Assembly (NCBI GenBank): GCA_036785325.1
Contig: JAXIVH010000038.1
Location: 513,501 to 577,500 of the forward strand
DNA from: Urophycis tenuis
Lineage: Eukaryota > Chordata > Actinopteri > Gadiformes > Phycidae
Reading direction: 5' to 3'
Length of the DNA stretch: 64,000 nucleotides
The position numbers were made by a program, and so were the translations under genes. Below, piece after piece: positions 10,991 to 24,626 of the stretch; the stretch's first letter is position 1; the number at the start of each line of letters is the position of its first letter. The notes beneath the pieces are model-generated. The model was not told where the DNA came from. It ran no database searches and saw only the letters and a list, made by a program, of their open reading frames with translations.

Positions 10991-11787
10991 AATCACTTAC
11001 TTGGAACGGCATGATCCCATATCGCTGTGAAGGGATGGCGTTAACCAGGTGGGCGTGCAACCCCTCGAGAGAGTTGCTGCCTCGCCGGCACTTGTACTTG
11101 TTCAGCCGGATGCAGTTCTTCACAACCACCTTCACAGAGACATACAGCTGTATGCCAGGGGGGTCATGTAACACACAACCTATTGCAAGGTCCTCATTTA
11201 TGCTGGTGTCATTTTGAAATGTTACCATATACAAGTTTGAATGGTTTTGACACACGATGACTGCAGAGACAGCTGCAGGATGGCCCACGAAGCAGGACGG
11301 AGGGGGCCTGTGGCTGTGCGGGGAGGACCAGCGGTATGGGTGCTGCCGACACAGGGGGCGGGCGGGCCACAGGCTGATGCAGCAGGAGGCCTCGGCTGGA
11401 GGCGGGTGGGCGCAGGAGGCTTCGGCCGGGTGGAGGACGACAACGCAGTGGGCTGAACGGGCCGGTTGGTGGGAGTCACAGGCTCTGGCTCATCAACAAA
11501 TAACCTGGAAATATAAAATACACACGTGATCAGTATTGATATTGATATCTTTTATAAGAACACTGTTCATACCGTTTACACTTTTTATACAACTGTTTAT
11601 ACAATGTCCATACTGTTTATTTATTAATGTTTATCACTGAAAAATAAAGGTGACTTGGTATGACTTGTGTGCTATTTTCTTTCCACAGCCAACAGAACAC
11701 ACATGAATCAGCTTATTATTTCGACGACCCATGGGCAAATATAGTCATGCCATACGTCGTTGGAAAGCTTAGATTTCCCCGTTTAAA
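10605..11787. repeat. Cassette-bearing satellite monomer 4
   Basis: TA/GT/CG tract of 97 bp (10891-10987), including a GCGCGCGCGCG core. The remainder is 1,086 bp. A delta monomer follows. Confidence 0.95.
11001..11504 (-). pseudogene. Transposase-like exon remnant, copy 4 (frame open)
   Basis: The frame is open to the donor (99 codons at 10989-11288). The residue before DPPG changes from Gln-Asp to His-Asp (CAG to CAT), a variant shared with copies 6, 8, 9, 11 and 13-16. Confidence 0.6.
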
Positions 11788-13499
11788 ATGAGCCAATCTC
11801 CGAGCAATTTGGTTGCTCACAGACAAATCTGCGTCAGGTTGACTGAAGTCTACACAGCAGCTAAAGACATACCTTCAACGTTTCAATTAACATCAATCTT
11901 TCCTTACAGAACACAAATGAATTAGCTTAGTATTTCAACGACCCTTTAGTGAATATAGTCTTGCCATACGCCGTTGGAAAGCTTAGATTTCCCCGCTTAA
12001 AATGAGCCCATCCGCGAGCAGTCTGGTTGATCACAGACTAAACTGCGTCAGGTTGACTGAAGTCTACCCAGCAGCTAAAAACATACCTTCAACGTTTCAT
12101 TTAACATCAATCTTTCCTTACAGAACACAAATTAATTAGCTTAGTATTTCAACGACCCATGAGTCAATATAGTCTTGCCATACGCCGTTGGAAAGCTTAG
12201 ATTTCCCCGCTTAAAATGAGCCCATCCGCGAGCAGTCTGGTTGATCACAGACTAAACTGCGTCAGGTTGAATGAAGTCTACCCAGCAGCTAAAAACATAC
12301 CTTTAACGTTTCAATTAACATCAATCTTTCCTTACAGAACCCAAATTAATTAGCTTAGTATTTCAACGACCCTTTGGTGAATATAGTCTTGCCATACGCC
12401 GTTGGAAAGCTTAGATTTCCCCGCTTATAATGAGCCCATCCCTGAGCAATTTGGTTGCTCACAGACTAAACTGCGTCAGGTTGACTGAAGTCTACCCAGC
12501 AGCTAAAAACATACCTTCAACGTTTCAATTAACATCAATCTTTCCTTACAGAACACAAATTAATTAGCTTAGTATTTCAACGACCCATGAGTCAATATAG
12601 TCTTTCCATACGCCGTTGGAAAGCTTAGATTTCCCCGCTTAAAATGAGCCCATCCGCGAGCAGTCTGGTTGATCACAGACTAAACTGCGTCAGGTTTAAT
12701 GAAGTCTACCCAGCAGCTAAAAACATACCTTTAACGTTTCAATTGACATCAATCTTTCCTTACAGAACACAAATTAATTAGCTTAGTATTTCAACGGGCC
12801 ATTGGTGAATATAGTCTTGCCATACGCCGTTGAAAAGCTTAGATTTCCCCGCTTAAAATGAGCCCATCCGCGAGCAGTCTGGTTGATCACAGACTAAACT
12901 GCGTCAGGTTGACTGAAGTCTACCCAGCAGCTAAAAACATACCTTCAACGTTTCAATTAACATCAATCTTTCCTTACAGAACACAAATTAATTAGCTTAG
13001 TATTTCAAAGGCCCTTTGGTGAATATAGTCTTGCCATACGCCGTTGAAAAGCTTAGATTTCCCCGCTTATAATGAGCCCATCCCCAAGCAATTTGGTTGC
13101 TCAGAGACAAAACTGTGTCAGGTTGACTGAAGTCTACCCAGCAGCTAAAAACATACCTTCAACGTTTCAATTAACATCAATCTTTCCTTACAGATCACAA
13201 ATTAATTAGCTTAGTATTTCAACGACCCATGAGTCAATATACTCTTGCCATACGCCGTTGGAAAGCTTAGATTTCCCCGCTTAGAATGAGCCCATCCGCG
13301 AGCAGTCTGCTTGCTCACAGACAAAACTGCGTCAGATTGACTGAAGTCTACCCAGCAGCTAAAAACATACCTTCAACGTTTCAATTAAGATCAATCTTTC
13401 AATAAAGAACAGAAATTAATTAGCTTAGTATTTCAACGACCCATGACTCAATATAGTCTTGCCATACGCCGTTGGGAACCTTAGATTTCCCCGCTTAAA
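11788..13499. repeat. 214-bp satellite, 8 plain monomers
   Basis: Exactly 8 x 214 bp from delta to gamma. Order and variants parallel those at 5.6-7.3 kb and 18.0-19.7 kb. Confidence 0.96.
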
Positions 13500-13836
13500 A
13501 TGAGCCCATCCCCGAGCAATTTGGTTGCTCACAGACAAAACTGCGTCAGGTTCACTGAAGTCTACCCAGCAGCTAAAAACATACCTTCAACTTTTCAATT
13601 CACGCGTTTTTTTTGTAACACGTGTAGCTATGATAAAGGACACATGTTTTGGCCTGTTTTATTATTCATAGTTGGCTTAACAGTAATAGAATATTATTAT
13701 ATGCTATAAGTGACCAGACGTCCGAGATCAAAACTGGGAGCATAATCCCCGAGAAGGGGGAAAAAAAGGGTCAGCTATGTTTAAGTATATATATATATGT
13801 GTGTGTATATATGCGTGTGTGTGTGTGTATATATGC

Positions 13837-13885
<49 letters not shown>

Positions 13886-14682
13886 AATCACTTACTTGGA
13901 ACGGCATGATCCCATATCGCTGTGAAGGGATGGCGTTAACCAGGTGGGTGTGCAACCCCTCGAGAGAGTTGCTGCCTCGCCGGCACTTGTACTTGTTCAG
14001 CCGGATGCAGTTCTTCACAACCACCTTCACAGAGACATACAGCTGTATGCCAGGGGGGTCCTGTAACACACAACCTATTGCAAGGTCCTCATTTATGCTG
14101 GTGTCATTTTGAAATGTTACCATATACAAGTTTGAATGGTTTTGACACACGATGACTGCAGAGACAGCTGCAGGATGGCCCACGAAGCAGGACGGAGGGG
14201 GCCTGTGGCTGTGCGGGGAGGACCAGCGGTATGGGTGCTGCCGACACAGGGGGCGGGCGGGCCACAGGCTGATGCAGCAGGAGGCCTCGGCTGGAGGCGG
14301 GTGGGCGCAGGAGGCTTCGGCCGGGTGGAGGACGACAACGCAGTGGGCTGAACGGGCCGGTTGGTGGGAGTCACAGGCTCTGGCTCATCAACAAATAACC
14401 TGGAAATATAAAATACACACGTGATCAGTATTGATATTGATATCTTTTATAAGAACACTGTTCATACCGTTTAGACTTTTTATACAACTGTTCATACAAT
14501 GTCCATACTGTTTATTTATTAATGTTTATCACTGAAAAATAAAGGTGACTTGGTATGACTTGTGTGCTATTTTCTTTCCACAGCCAACAGAACACACATG
14601 AATCAGCTTATTATTTCGACGACCCATGGGCAAATATAGTCATGCCATACGTCGTTGGAAAGCTTAGATTTCCCCGTTTAAA
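13500..14682. repeat. Cassette-bearing satellite monomer 5
   Basis: TA/GT tract of 97 bp (13786-13882). The remainder is 1,086 bp. A delta monomer follows. Confidence 0.95.
13896..14399 (-). pseudogene. Transposase-like exon remnant, copy 5 (frame open)
   Basis: The frame is open to the donor (99 codons at 13884-14183). One missense change lies in the conserved block (LEGLHAH to LEGLHTH). DPPG is intact. Confidence 0.6.
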
Positions 14683-16822
14683 ATGAGCCAATCTCCGAGC
14701 AATTTGGTTGCTCACAGACAAATCTGCGTCAGGTTGACTGAAGTCTACACAGCAGCTAAAGACATACCTTCAACGTTTCAATTAACATCAATCTTTCCTT
14801 ACAGAACACAAATGAATTAGCTTAGTATTTCAACGACCCTTTAGTGAATATAGTCTTCCCATACGCCGTTGGAAAGCTTAGATTTCCCCGCTTAAAATGA
14901 GCCCATCCGCGAGCAGTCTGGTTGATCACAGACTAAACTGCGTCAGGTTGACTGAAGTCTACCCAGCAGCTAAAAACATACCTTCAACGTTTCAATTAAC
15001 ATCAATCTTTCCTTACAGAACACAAATTAATTAGCTTAGTATTTCAACGACCCATGAGTCAATATAGTCTTGCCATACGCCGTTGGAAAGCTTAGATTTC
15101 CCCGCTTAAAATGAGCCCATCCGCGAGCAGTCTGGTTGATCACAGACTAAACTGCGTCAGGTTGAATGAAGTCTACCCAGCAGCTAAAAACATACCTTTA
15201 ACGTTTCAATTAACATCAATCTTTCCTTACAGAACACAAATTAATTAGCTTAGTATTTCAACGGCCCTTTGGTGAATATAGTCTTGCCATACGCCGTTGG
15301 AAAGCTTAGATTTCCCCGCTTATAATGAGCCCATCCCTGAGCAATTTGGTTGCTCACAGACAAATCTGCGTCAGGTTGACTGAAGTCTACCCAGCAGCTA
15401 AAGACATACCTTCAACGTTTCAATTAACATCAATCTTTCCTTACAGAACACAAATTAATTAGCTTAGTATTTAAACGACCCATGAGTCAATATAGTCTTG
15501 CCATACGCCGTTGGAAAGCTTAGATTTCCCCGCTTAAAATGAGCCCATCCGCGAGCAGTCTGGTTGATCACAGACTAAACTGCGTCAGGTTGACTGAAGT
15601 CTACCCAGCAGCTAAAAACATACCTTCAACGTTTCAATTAACATCAATCTTTCCTTACAGAACACAAATTAATTAGCTTAGTATTTCAACGACCCATGAG
15701 TCGATATAGTCTTGCCATACGCCGTTGGAAAGCTTAGATTTCCCCACTTAAAATGAGCCCATCCGCGAGCAGTCTGGTTGATCACAGACTAAACTGCGTC
15801 AGGTTGACTGAAGTCTACCCAGCAGCTAAAAACATACCTTCAACGTATCAATTAACATCAATCTTTCCTTACAGAACACAAATTAATTAGCTTAGTATTT
15901 CAACGACCCTTTGGTGAATATAGTCTTGCCATACGCCGTTGGAAAGCTTAGATTTCCCCGCTTATAATGAGCCCATCCCCGAGCAATTTGGTTGCTCACA
16001 GACTAAACTGCGTCAGGTTGACTGAAGTCTACCAAGCAGCTAAAAACATACCTTCAACGTTTCAATTAACATCAATCTTTCCTTACAGAACACAAATTAA
16101 TTAGCTTAGTATTTCAACGACCCATGAGTCAATATAGTCTTGCCATACGCCGTTGGAAAGCTTAGATTTTCCCGCTTAAAATGAGCCCATCCGCGAGCAG
16201 TCTGGTTGATCACAGACTAAACTGCGTCAGGTTGAATGAAGTCTACCCAACAGCTAAAAACATACCTTTAACGTTTCAATTAACATCAATCTTTCCTTAC
16301 AGAACACAAATTAATTAGCTTAGTATTTCAACGGCCCTTTGGTGAATATAGTCTTGCCATACGCCGTTGGAAAGCTTAGATTTCCCCGCTTATAATGAGC
16401 CCATCTCCGAGCAATTTGGTTGCTGACAGACAAATCTGCGTCAGGTTGACTGAAGTCTACACAGCAGCTAAAGACATACCTTCAACGTTTCAATTAACAT
16501 CAATCTTTCCTTACAGAACACAAATTAATTAGCTTAGTATTTAAACGACCCATGAGTCAATATAGTCTTGCCATACGCCGTTGGAAAGCTTAGATTTCCC
16601 CGCTTAAAATGAGCCCATCCGCGAGCAGTCTGGTTGCTCACAGACAAAACTGCGTCAGGTTGACTGAAGTCTACCCAGCAGCTAAAAACATACCTTCAAC
16701 GTTTCAATTAAGATCAATCTTTCAATAAAGAACAGAAATTAATTAGCTTAGTATTTCAACGACCCATCACTCAATATAATCTTGCCATACGCCGTTGGGA
16801 ACCTTAGATTTCCCCGCTTAAA
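14683..16822. repeat. 214-bp satellite, 10 plain monomers
   Basis: Exactly 10 x 214 bp. Sister of the 8.5-10.6 kb block, with shared private variants. It starts with delta and ends with gamma. Confidence 0.96.
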
Positions 16823-17156
16823 ATGAGCCCATCCCCGAGCAATTTGGTTGCTCACAGACAAAACTGCGTCAGGTTGACTGAAGTCTACCCAGCAGCTAAA
16901 AACATACCTTCAACTTTTCAATTCACGCGTTTTTTTTGTAATACGTGTAGCTATGATAAAGGACACATGTTTTGGCCTGTTTTATTATTCATAGTTGGCT
17001 TAACAGTAATAGAATATTATTATATGCTATAAGTGACCAGACGTCCGAGATCAAAACTGGGAGCATAATCCCCGAGAAGGGGGAAAAAAAGGGTCAGCTA
17101 TGTTTAAGTATATATATATATGTGTGTGTATATATGCGTGTGTGTGTGTGTATATA

Positions 17157-17204
<48 letters not shown>

Positions 17205-18001
17205 AATCACTTACTTGGAACGGCATGATCCCACATCGCTGTGAAGGGATGGCGTTAACCAGGTGGGCGTGCAACCCCTCGAGAGAGTTGCTGCCTCACC
17301 GGCACTTGTACTTGTTCAGCCGGATGCAGTTCTTCACAACCACCTTCACAGAGACATACAGCTGTATGCCAGGGGGGTCATGTAACACACAACCTATTGC
17401 AAGGTCCTCATTTATGCTGGTGTCATTTTGAAATGTTACCATATACAAGTTTGAATGGTTTTGACACACGATGACTGCAGAGACAGCTGCAGGATGGCCC
17501 ACGAAGCAGGACGGAGGGGGCCTGTGGCTGTGCGGGGAGGACCAGCGGTATGGGTGCTGCCGACACAGGGGGCGGGCGGGCCACAGGCTGACGCAGCAGG
17601 AGGCCTCGGCTGGAGGCGGGTGGGCGCAGGAGGCTTCGGCCGGGTGGAGGACGACAACGCAGTGGGCTGAACGGGCCGGTTGGTGGGAGTCACAGGCTCT
17701 GGCTCATCAACAAATAACCTGGAAATATAAAATACACACGTGATCAGTATTGATATTGATATCTTTTATAAGAACACTGTTCATACCGTTTACACTTTTT
17801 ATACAACTGTTTATACAATGTCCATACTGTTTATTTATTAATGTTTATCACTGAAAAATAAAGGTGACTTGGTATGACTTGTGTGCTATTTTCTTTCCAC
17901 AGCCAACAGAACACACATGAATCAGCTTATTATTTCGACGACCCATGGGCAAATATAGTCATGCCATACGTCGTTGGAAAGCTTAGATTTCCCTGTTTAA
18001 A
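16823..18001. repeat. Cassette-bearing satellite monomer 6
   Basis: TA/GT tract of 93 bp (17109-17201). The remainder is 1,086 bp. It is followed by a delta-like monomer with GCGTGAGGTTG. Confidence 0.95.
17215..17718 (-). pseudogene. Transposase-like exon remnant, copy 6 (stop)
   Basis: Splice-like borders are intact. It carries the shared CGA-to-TGA stop after YKCR and the His-Asp variant before DPPG, and shares a T-to-C change in the 5' half (GGCTGACGCAG on +) with copies 8 and 13-16. Confidence 0.58.
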
Positions 18002-19713
18002 ATGAGCCCATCTCCGAGCAATTTGGTTGCTCACAGACAAATCTGCGTGAGGTTGACTGAAGTCTACACAGCAGCTAAAGACATACCTTCAACGTTTCAA
18101 TTAACATCAATCTTTCCTTACAGAACACAAATTAATTAGCTTAGTATTTCAACGACCCTTTAGTGAATATAGTCTTGCCATACGCCGTTGGAAAGCTTAG
18201 ATTTCCCCGCTTAAAATGAGCCCATCCTCGAGCAGTCTGGTTGATCACAGACTAAACTGCGTCAGGTTGACTGAAGTCTACCCAGCAGCTAAAAACATAC
18301 CTTCAACGTTTCAATTAACATCAATCTTTCCTTACAGAACACAAATTAATTAGCTTAGTATTTCAACGACCCATGAGTCAATATACTCTTGCCATACGCC
18401 GTTGGAAAGCTTAGATTTCCCCGCTTAAAATGAGCCCATCCGCGAGCAGTCTGGTTGATCACAGACTAAACTGCGTCAGGTTGACTGAAGTCTACCCAGC
18501 AGCTAAAAACATACCTTCAACGTTTCAATTAACATCAATCTTTCCTTACAGAACACAAATTAATTAGCTTAGTATTTCAATGACCCATGAGTCAATATAG
18601 TCTTGCCATACGCCGTTGGAAAGCTTAGATTTCCCCGCTTAAAATGAGCCCATCCGCGAGCAGTCTGGTTGATCACAGACTAAACTGCGTCAGGTTGAAT
18701 GAAGTCTACCCAGCAGCTAAAAACATACCTTTAACGTTTCAATTAACATCAATCTTTCCTTACAGAACACAAATTAATTAGCTTAGTATTTCAACGACCC
18801 TTTGGTGAATATAGTCTTGCCATACGCCGGTGGAAAGCTTAGATTTCCCCGCTTATAATGAGCCCATCCCTGAGCAATTTGGTTGCTCACAGACTAAACT
18901 GCGTCAGGTTGACTGAAGTCTACCCAGCAGCTAAAAACATACCTTCAACGTTTCAATTAACATCAATCTTTCCTTACAGAACACAAATTAATTAGCTTAG
19001 TATTTCAACGACCCATGAGTCAATATAGTCTTGCCATACGCCGTTGGAAAGCTTAGATTTCCCCGCTTAAAATGAGCCCATCCGCGAGCAGTCTGGTTGA
19101 TCACAGACTAAACTGCGTCAGGTTGAATGAAGTCTACCCAGCAGCTAAAAACATACCTTTAACGTTTCAATTGACATCAATCTTTCCTTACAGAACACAA
19201 ATTAATCAGCTTAGTATTTCAACGGGCCATTGGTGAATATAGTCTTGCCATACGCCGTTGAAAAGCTTAGATTTCCCCGCTTATAATGAGCCCATCCGCG
19301 AGCAGTCTGGTTGATCACAGACTAAACTGCGTCAGGTTGACTGAAGTCTACCCAGCAGCTAAAAACATACCTTCAACGTTTCAATTAACATCAATCTTTC
19401 CTTACAGATCACAAATTAATTAGCTTAGTATTTCAACAACCAATGAGTCAATATAGTCTTGCCATACGCCGTTGGAAAGCTTAGATTTCCCCGCTTAAAA
19501 TGAGCCCATCCGCGAGCAGTCTGCTTGCTCAGAGACAAAACTGCGTCAGGTTGACTGAAGTCTACCCAGCAGCTAAAAACATACCTTCAACGTTTCAATT
19601 AAGATCAATCTTTCAATAAAGAACAGAAATTAATTAGCTTAGTATTTCAACGACCCATGACTCAATATAGTCTTGCCATACGCCATTGGGAACCTTAGAT
19701 TTCCCTGCTTAAA
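18002..19713. repeat. 214-bp satellite, 8 plain monomers
   Basis: Exactly 8 x 214 bp. It starts with a delta-like monomer and ends with gamma. Third member of the 8-monomer series. Confidence 0.96.
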
Positions 19714-20058
19714 ATGAGCCCATCCCCGAGCAATTTGGTTGCTCACAGACAAAACTGCGTCAGGCTGACTGAAGTCTACCCAGCAGCTAAAAACATACCT
19801 TCAACTTTTCAATTCACACGTTTTTTTTGTAACACGTGTAGCTATGATAAAGGACACATGTTTTGGCCTGTTTTATTATTCATAGTTGGCTTAACAGTAA
19901 TAGAATATTATTATATGCTATAAGTGACCAGACGTCCGAGATCAAAACTGGGAGCATAATCCCCGAGAAGGGGGAAAAAAAGGGTCAGCTATGTTTAAGT
20001 ATATATATATATGTGTGTGTATATATAAGTGTGTGTGTGTGTGTGTATATATGCGCGC

Positions 20059-20122
<64 letters not shown>

Positions 20123-20921
20123 TTTAATCACTTACTTGGAACGGCATGATCCCATATCGCTGTGAAGGGATGGCGTTAACCAGGTGGGCGTGCAACCCCT
20201 CGAGAGAGTTGCTGCCTCGCCGGCACTTGTACTTGTTCAGCCGGATGCAGTTCTTCACAACCACCTTCACAGAGACATACAGCTGTATGCCAGGGGGTCC
20301 TGTAACACACAACCTATTGCAAGGTCCTCATTTATGCTGGTGTCATTTTGAAATGTTACCATATACAAGTTTGAATGGTTTTGACAAACGATGACTGCAG
20401 AGACAGCTGCAGGATGGCCCACGAAGCAGGACGGAGGGGGCCTGTGGCTGTGCGGGGAGGACCAGCGGTATGGGTGCTGCCGACACAGGGGGCGGGCGGG
20501 CCACAGGCTGATGCAGCAGGAGGCCTCGGCTGGAGGCGGGTGGGCGCAGGAGGCTTCGGCCGGGTGGAGGACGACAACGCAGTGGGCTGAACGGGCCGGT
20601 TGGTGGGAGTCACAGGCTCTGGCTCATCAACAAATAACCTGGAAATATAAAATACACACGTGATCAGTATTGATATTGATATCTTTTATAAGAACACTGT
20701 TCATACCGTTTACACTTTTTATACAACTGTTTATACAATGTCCATACTGTTTCTTTATTAATGTTTATCACTGAAAAATAAAGGTGACTTGGTATGACTT
20801 GTGTGCTATTTTCTTTCCACAGCCAACAGAACACACATGAATCAGCTTATTATTTCGACGACCCATGGGCAAATATAGTCATGCCATACGTCGTTGGAAA
20901 GCTTAGATTTCCCCGTTTAAA
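19714..20921. repeat. Cassette-bearing satellite monomer 7
   Basis: TA/GT tract of 123 bp (20000-20122), interrupted by one GCG. The remainder is 1,085 bp because of a 1-bp exon deletion. It is followed by an alpha monomer (TCCTCGAGCAGTCTGG), not delta. Confidence 0.95.
20136..20638 (-). pseudogene. Transposase-like exon remnant, copy 7 (frameshift)
   Basis: 503 bp. One base is missing from the G6 run at the DPPG codons (CAGGGGGTCC on + in place of CAGGGGGGTCC), which shifts the frame just upstream of the conserved block. The block itself has no stop and the donor is intact. Confidence 0.6.
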
Positions 20922-22633
20922 ATGAGCCCATCCTCGAGCAGTCTGGTTGATCATAGACTAAACTGCGTCAGGTTGACTGAAGTCTACCCAGCAGCTAAAA
21001 ACATACCTTCAACGTTTCAATTAACATCAATCTTTCCTTACAGAACACAAATTAATTAGCTTAGTATTTCAACGGCCCTTTGGTGAATATAGTCTTGCCA
21101 TACGCCGTTGGAAAGCTTAGATTTCCCCGCTTAAAATGAGCCCATCCCCGAGCAGTCTGGTTGATCACAGACTAAACTGCGTCAGGTTGAATGAAGTCTA
21201 CCCAGCAGCTAAAAACATACCTTTAACGTTTCAATTAACATCAATCTTTCCTTACAGAACACAAATTAATTAGCTTAGTATTTCAACGGCCCTTTGGTGA
21301 ATATAGTCTTGCCATACGCCGTTGGAAAGCTTAGATTTCCCCGCTTATAATGAGCCCATCCCTGAGCAGTCTGGTTGATCACAAACTAAACTGCGTCAGG
21401 TTGACTGAAGTCTACCCAGCAGCTAAAAACATACCTTCAACGTTTCAATTAACATCAATCTTTCCTTACAGAACACAAATTAATTAGCTTAGTATTTCAA
21501 CGACCCATGAGTCGATATAGTCTTGCCATACGCCGTTGGAAAGCTTAGATTTCCCCGCTTAAAATGAGCCCATCCGCGAGCAGTCTGGTTGATCACAGAC
21601 TAAACTGCGTCAGGTTGACTGAAGTCTACCCAGCAGCTAAAAACATACCTTCAACGTTTCAATTAACATCAATCTTTCCTTACAGAACACAAATTAATTA
21701 GCTTAGTATTTCAACGACCCTTTGGTCAATATAGTCTTGCCATACGCCGTTGGAAAGCTTAGATTTCCCCGCTTATAATGAGCCCATCCCCGAGCAATTT
21801 GGTTGCTCACAGACTAAACTGCGTCAGGTTGACTGAAGTCTACCCAGCAGCTAAAAACATACCTTCAACGTTTCAATTAACATCAATCTTTCCTTACAGA
21901 ACACAAATTAATTAGCTTAGTATTTCAACGACCCATGAGTCAATATAGTCTTGCCATACGCCGTTGGAAAGCTTAGATTTTCCCGCTTAAAATGAGCCCA
22001 TCCGCGAGCAGTCTGGTTGATCACAGACTAAACTGCGTCAGGTTGAATGAAGTCTACCCAACAGCTAAAAACATACCTTTAACGTTTCAATTAACATCAA
22101 TCTTTCCTTACAGAACACAAATTAATTAGCTTAGTATTTCAACGGCCCTTTGGTGAATATAGTCTTGCCATACGCCGTTGGAAAGCTTAGATTTCCCCGC
22201 TTATAATGAGCCCATCTCCGAGCAATTTGGTTGCTGACAGACAAATCTGCGTCAGGTTGACTGAAGTCTACACAGCAGCTAAAGACATACCTTCAACGTT
22301 TCAATTAACATCAATCTTTCCTTACAGAACACAAATTAATTATCTTAGTATTTCAACGACCCATGAGTCAATATAGTCTTGCCATACGCCGTTGGAAAGC
22401 TTAGATTTCCCCGCTTAAAATGAGCCCATCCGCGAGCAGTCTGGTTGCTCACAGACAAAACTGCGTCAGGTTGACTGAAGTCTACCCAGCAGCTAAAAAC
22501 ATACCTTCAACGTTTCAATTAAGATCAATCTTTCAATAAAGAACAGAAATTAATTAGCTTAGTATTTCAACGACCCATGACTCAATATAATCTTGCCATA
22601 CGCCGTTGGGAACCTTAGATTTCCCTGCTTAAA
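20922..22633. repeat. 214-bp satellite, 8 plain monomers
   Basis: Exactly 8 x 214 bp. Its 3' half matches the end of the 10-monomer blocks (TTGCTGACAGAC, CCCAACAGC). It reads as a 10-monomer block that lost two monomers by unequal exchange. Confidence 0.95.
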
Positions 22634-22967
22634 ATGAGCCCATCCCCGAGCAATTTGGTTGCTCACAGACAAAACTGCGTCAGGTTGACTGAAGTCTACC
22701 CAGCAGCTAAAAACATACCTTCAACTTTTCAATTCACGCGTTTTTTTTGTAATACGTGTAGCTATGATAAAGGACACATGTTTTGGCCTGTTTTATTATT
22801 CATAGTTGGCTTAACAGTAATAGAATATTATTATATGCTATAAGTGACCAGACGTCCGAGATCAAAACTGGGAGCATAATCCCAGAGAAGGGGGAAAAAA
22901 AGGGTCAGCTATGTTTAAGTATATATATATATGTGTGTGTATATATGCGTGTGTGTGTGTGTATATA

Positions 22968-23021
<54 letters not shown>

Positions 23022-23818
23022 AATCACTTACTTGGAACGGCATGATCCCACATCGCTGTGAAGGGATGGCGTTAACCAGGTGGGCGTGCAACCCCTCGAG
23101 AGAGTTGCTGCCTCACCGGCACTTGTACTTGTTCAGCCGGATGCAGTTCTTCACAACCACCTTCACAGAGACATACAGCTGTATGCCAGGGGGGTCATGT
23201 AACACACAACCTATTGCAAGGTCCTCATTTATGCTGGTGTCATTTTGAAATGTTACCATATACAAGTTTGAATGGTTTTGACACACGATGACTGCAGAGA
23301 CAGCTGCAGGATGGCCCACGAAGCAGGACGGAGGGGGCCTGTGGCTGTGCGGGGAGGACCAGCGGTATGGGTGCTGCCGACACAGGGGGCGGGCGGGCCA
23401 CAGGCTGACGCAGCAGGAGGCCTCGGCTGGAGGCGGGTGGGCGCAGGAGGCTTCGGCCGGGTGGAGGACGACAACGCAGTGGGCTGAACGGGCCGGTTGG
23501 TGGGAGTCACAGGCTCTGGCTCATCAACAAATAACCTGGAAATATAAAATACACACGTGATCAGTATTGATATTGATATCTTTTATAAGAACACTGTTCA
23601 TACCGTTTACACTTTTTATACAACTGTTTATACAATGTCCATACTGTTTATTTATTAATGTTTATCACTGAAAAATAAAGGTGACTTGGTATGACTTGTG
23701 TGGTATTTTCTTTCCACAGCCAACAGAACACACATGAATCAGCTTATTATTTCGACGACCCATGGGCAAATATAGTCATGCCATACGTCGTTGGAAAGCT
23801 TAGATTTCCCTGTTTAAA
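22634..23818. repeat. Cassette-bearing satellite monomer 8
   Basis: TA/GT tract of 99 bp (22920-23018). The remainder is 1,086 bp. The next monomer starts AATCAGCCC, losing the usual ATG. Confidence 0.95.
23032..23535 (-). pseudogene. Transposase-like exon remnant, copy 8 (stop)
   Basis: Borders are intact. It has the shared TGA after YKCR and the His-Asp variant, and is nearly identical to copy 6. Confidence 0.58.
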
Positions 23819-24246
23819 ATCAGCCCATCTCCGAACAATTTGGTTGCTCACAGACAAATCTGCGTGAGGTTGACTGAAGTCTACACAGCAGCTAAAGACA
23901 TACCTTCAACGTTTCAATTAACATCAATCTTTCCTTACAGAACACAAATTAATTATCTTAGTATTTCAACGACCCATGAGTCAATATAGTCTTGCCATAC
24001 GCCGTTGGAAAGCTTAGATTTCCCCGCTTAAAATGAGCCCATCCGCGAGCAGTCTGGTTGCTCACAGACAAAACTGCGTCAGGTTGACTGAAGTCTACCC
24101 AGCAGCTAAAAACATACCTTCAACGTTTCAATTAAGATCAATCTTTCAATAAAGAACAGAAATTAATTAGCTTAGTATTTCAACGACCCATGACTCAATA
24201 TAATCTTGCCATACGCCGTTGGGAACCTTAGATTTCCCTGCTTAAA
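23819..24246. repeat. 214-bp satellite, 2 plain monomers
   Basis: A delta-like monomer is followed directly by gamma. The shortest spacing between cassettes in A-left, explained by deletion of intervening monomers. Confidence 0.96.
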
Positions 24247-24580
24247 ATGAGCCCATCCCCGAGCAATTTGGTTGCTCACAGACAAAACTGCGTCAGGTTG
24301 ACTGAAGTCTACCCAGCAGCTAAAAACATACCTTCAACTTTTCAATTCACGCGTTTTTTTTGTAATACGTGTAGCTATGATAAAGGACACATGTTTTGGC
24401 CTGTTTTATTATTCATAGTTGGCTTAACAGTAATAGAATATTATTATATGCTATAAGTGACCAGACGTCCGAGATCAAAACTGGGAGCATAATCCCCGAG
24501 AAGGGGGAAAAAAAGGGTCAGCTATGTTTAAGTATATATATATATGTGTGTGTATATATGCGTGTGTGTGTGTGTATATA

Positions 24581-24626
<46 letters not shown>

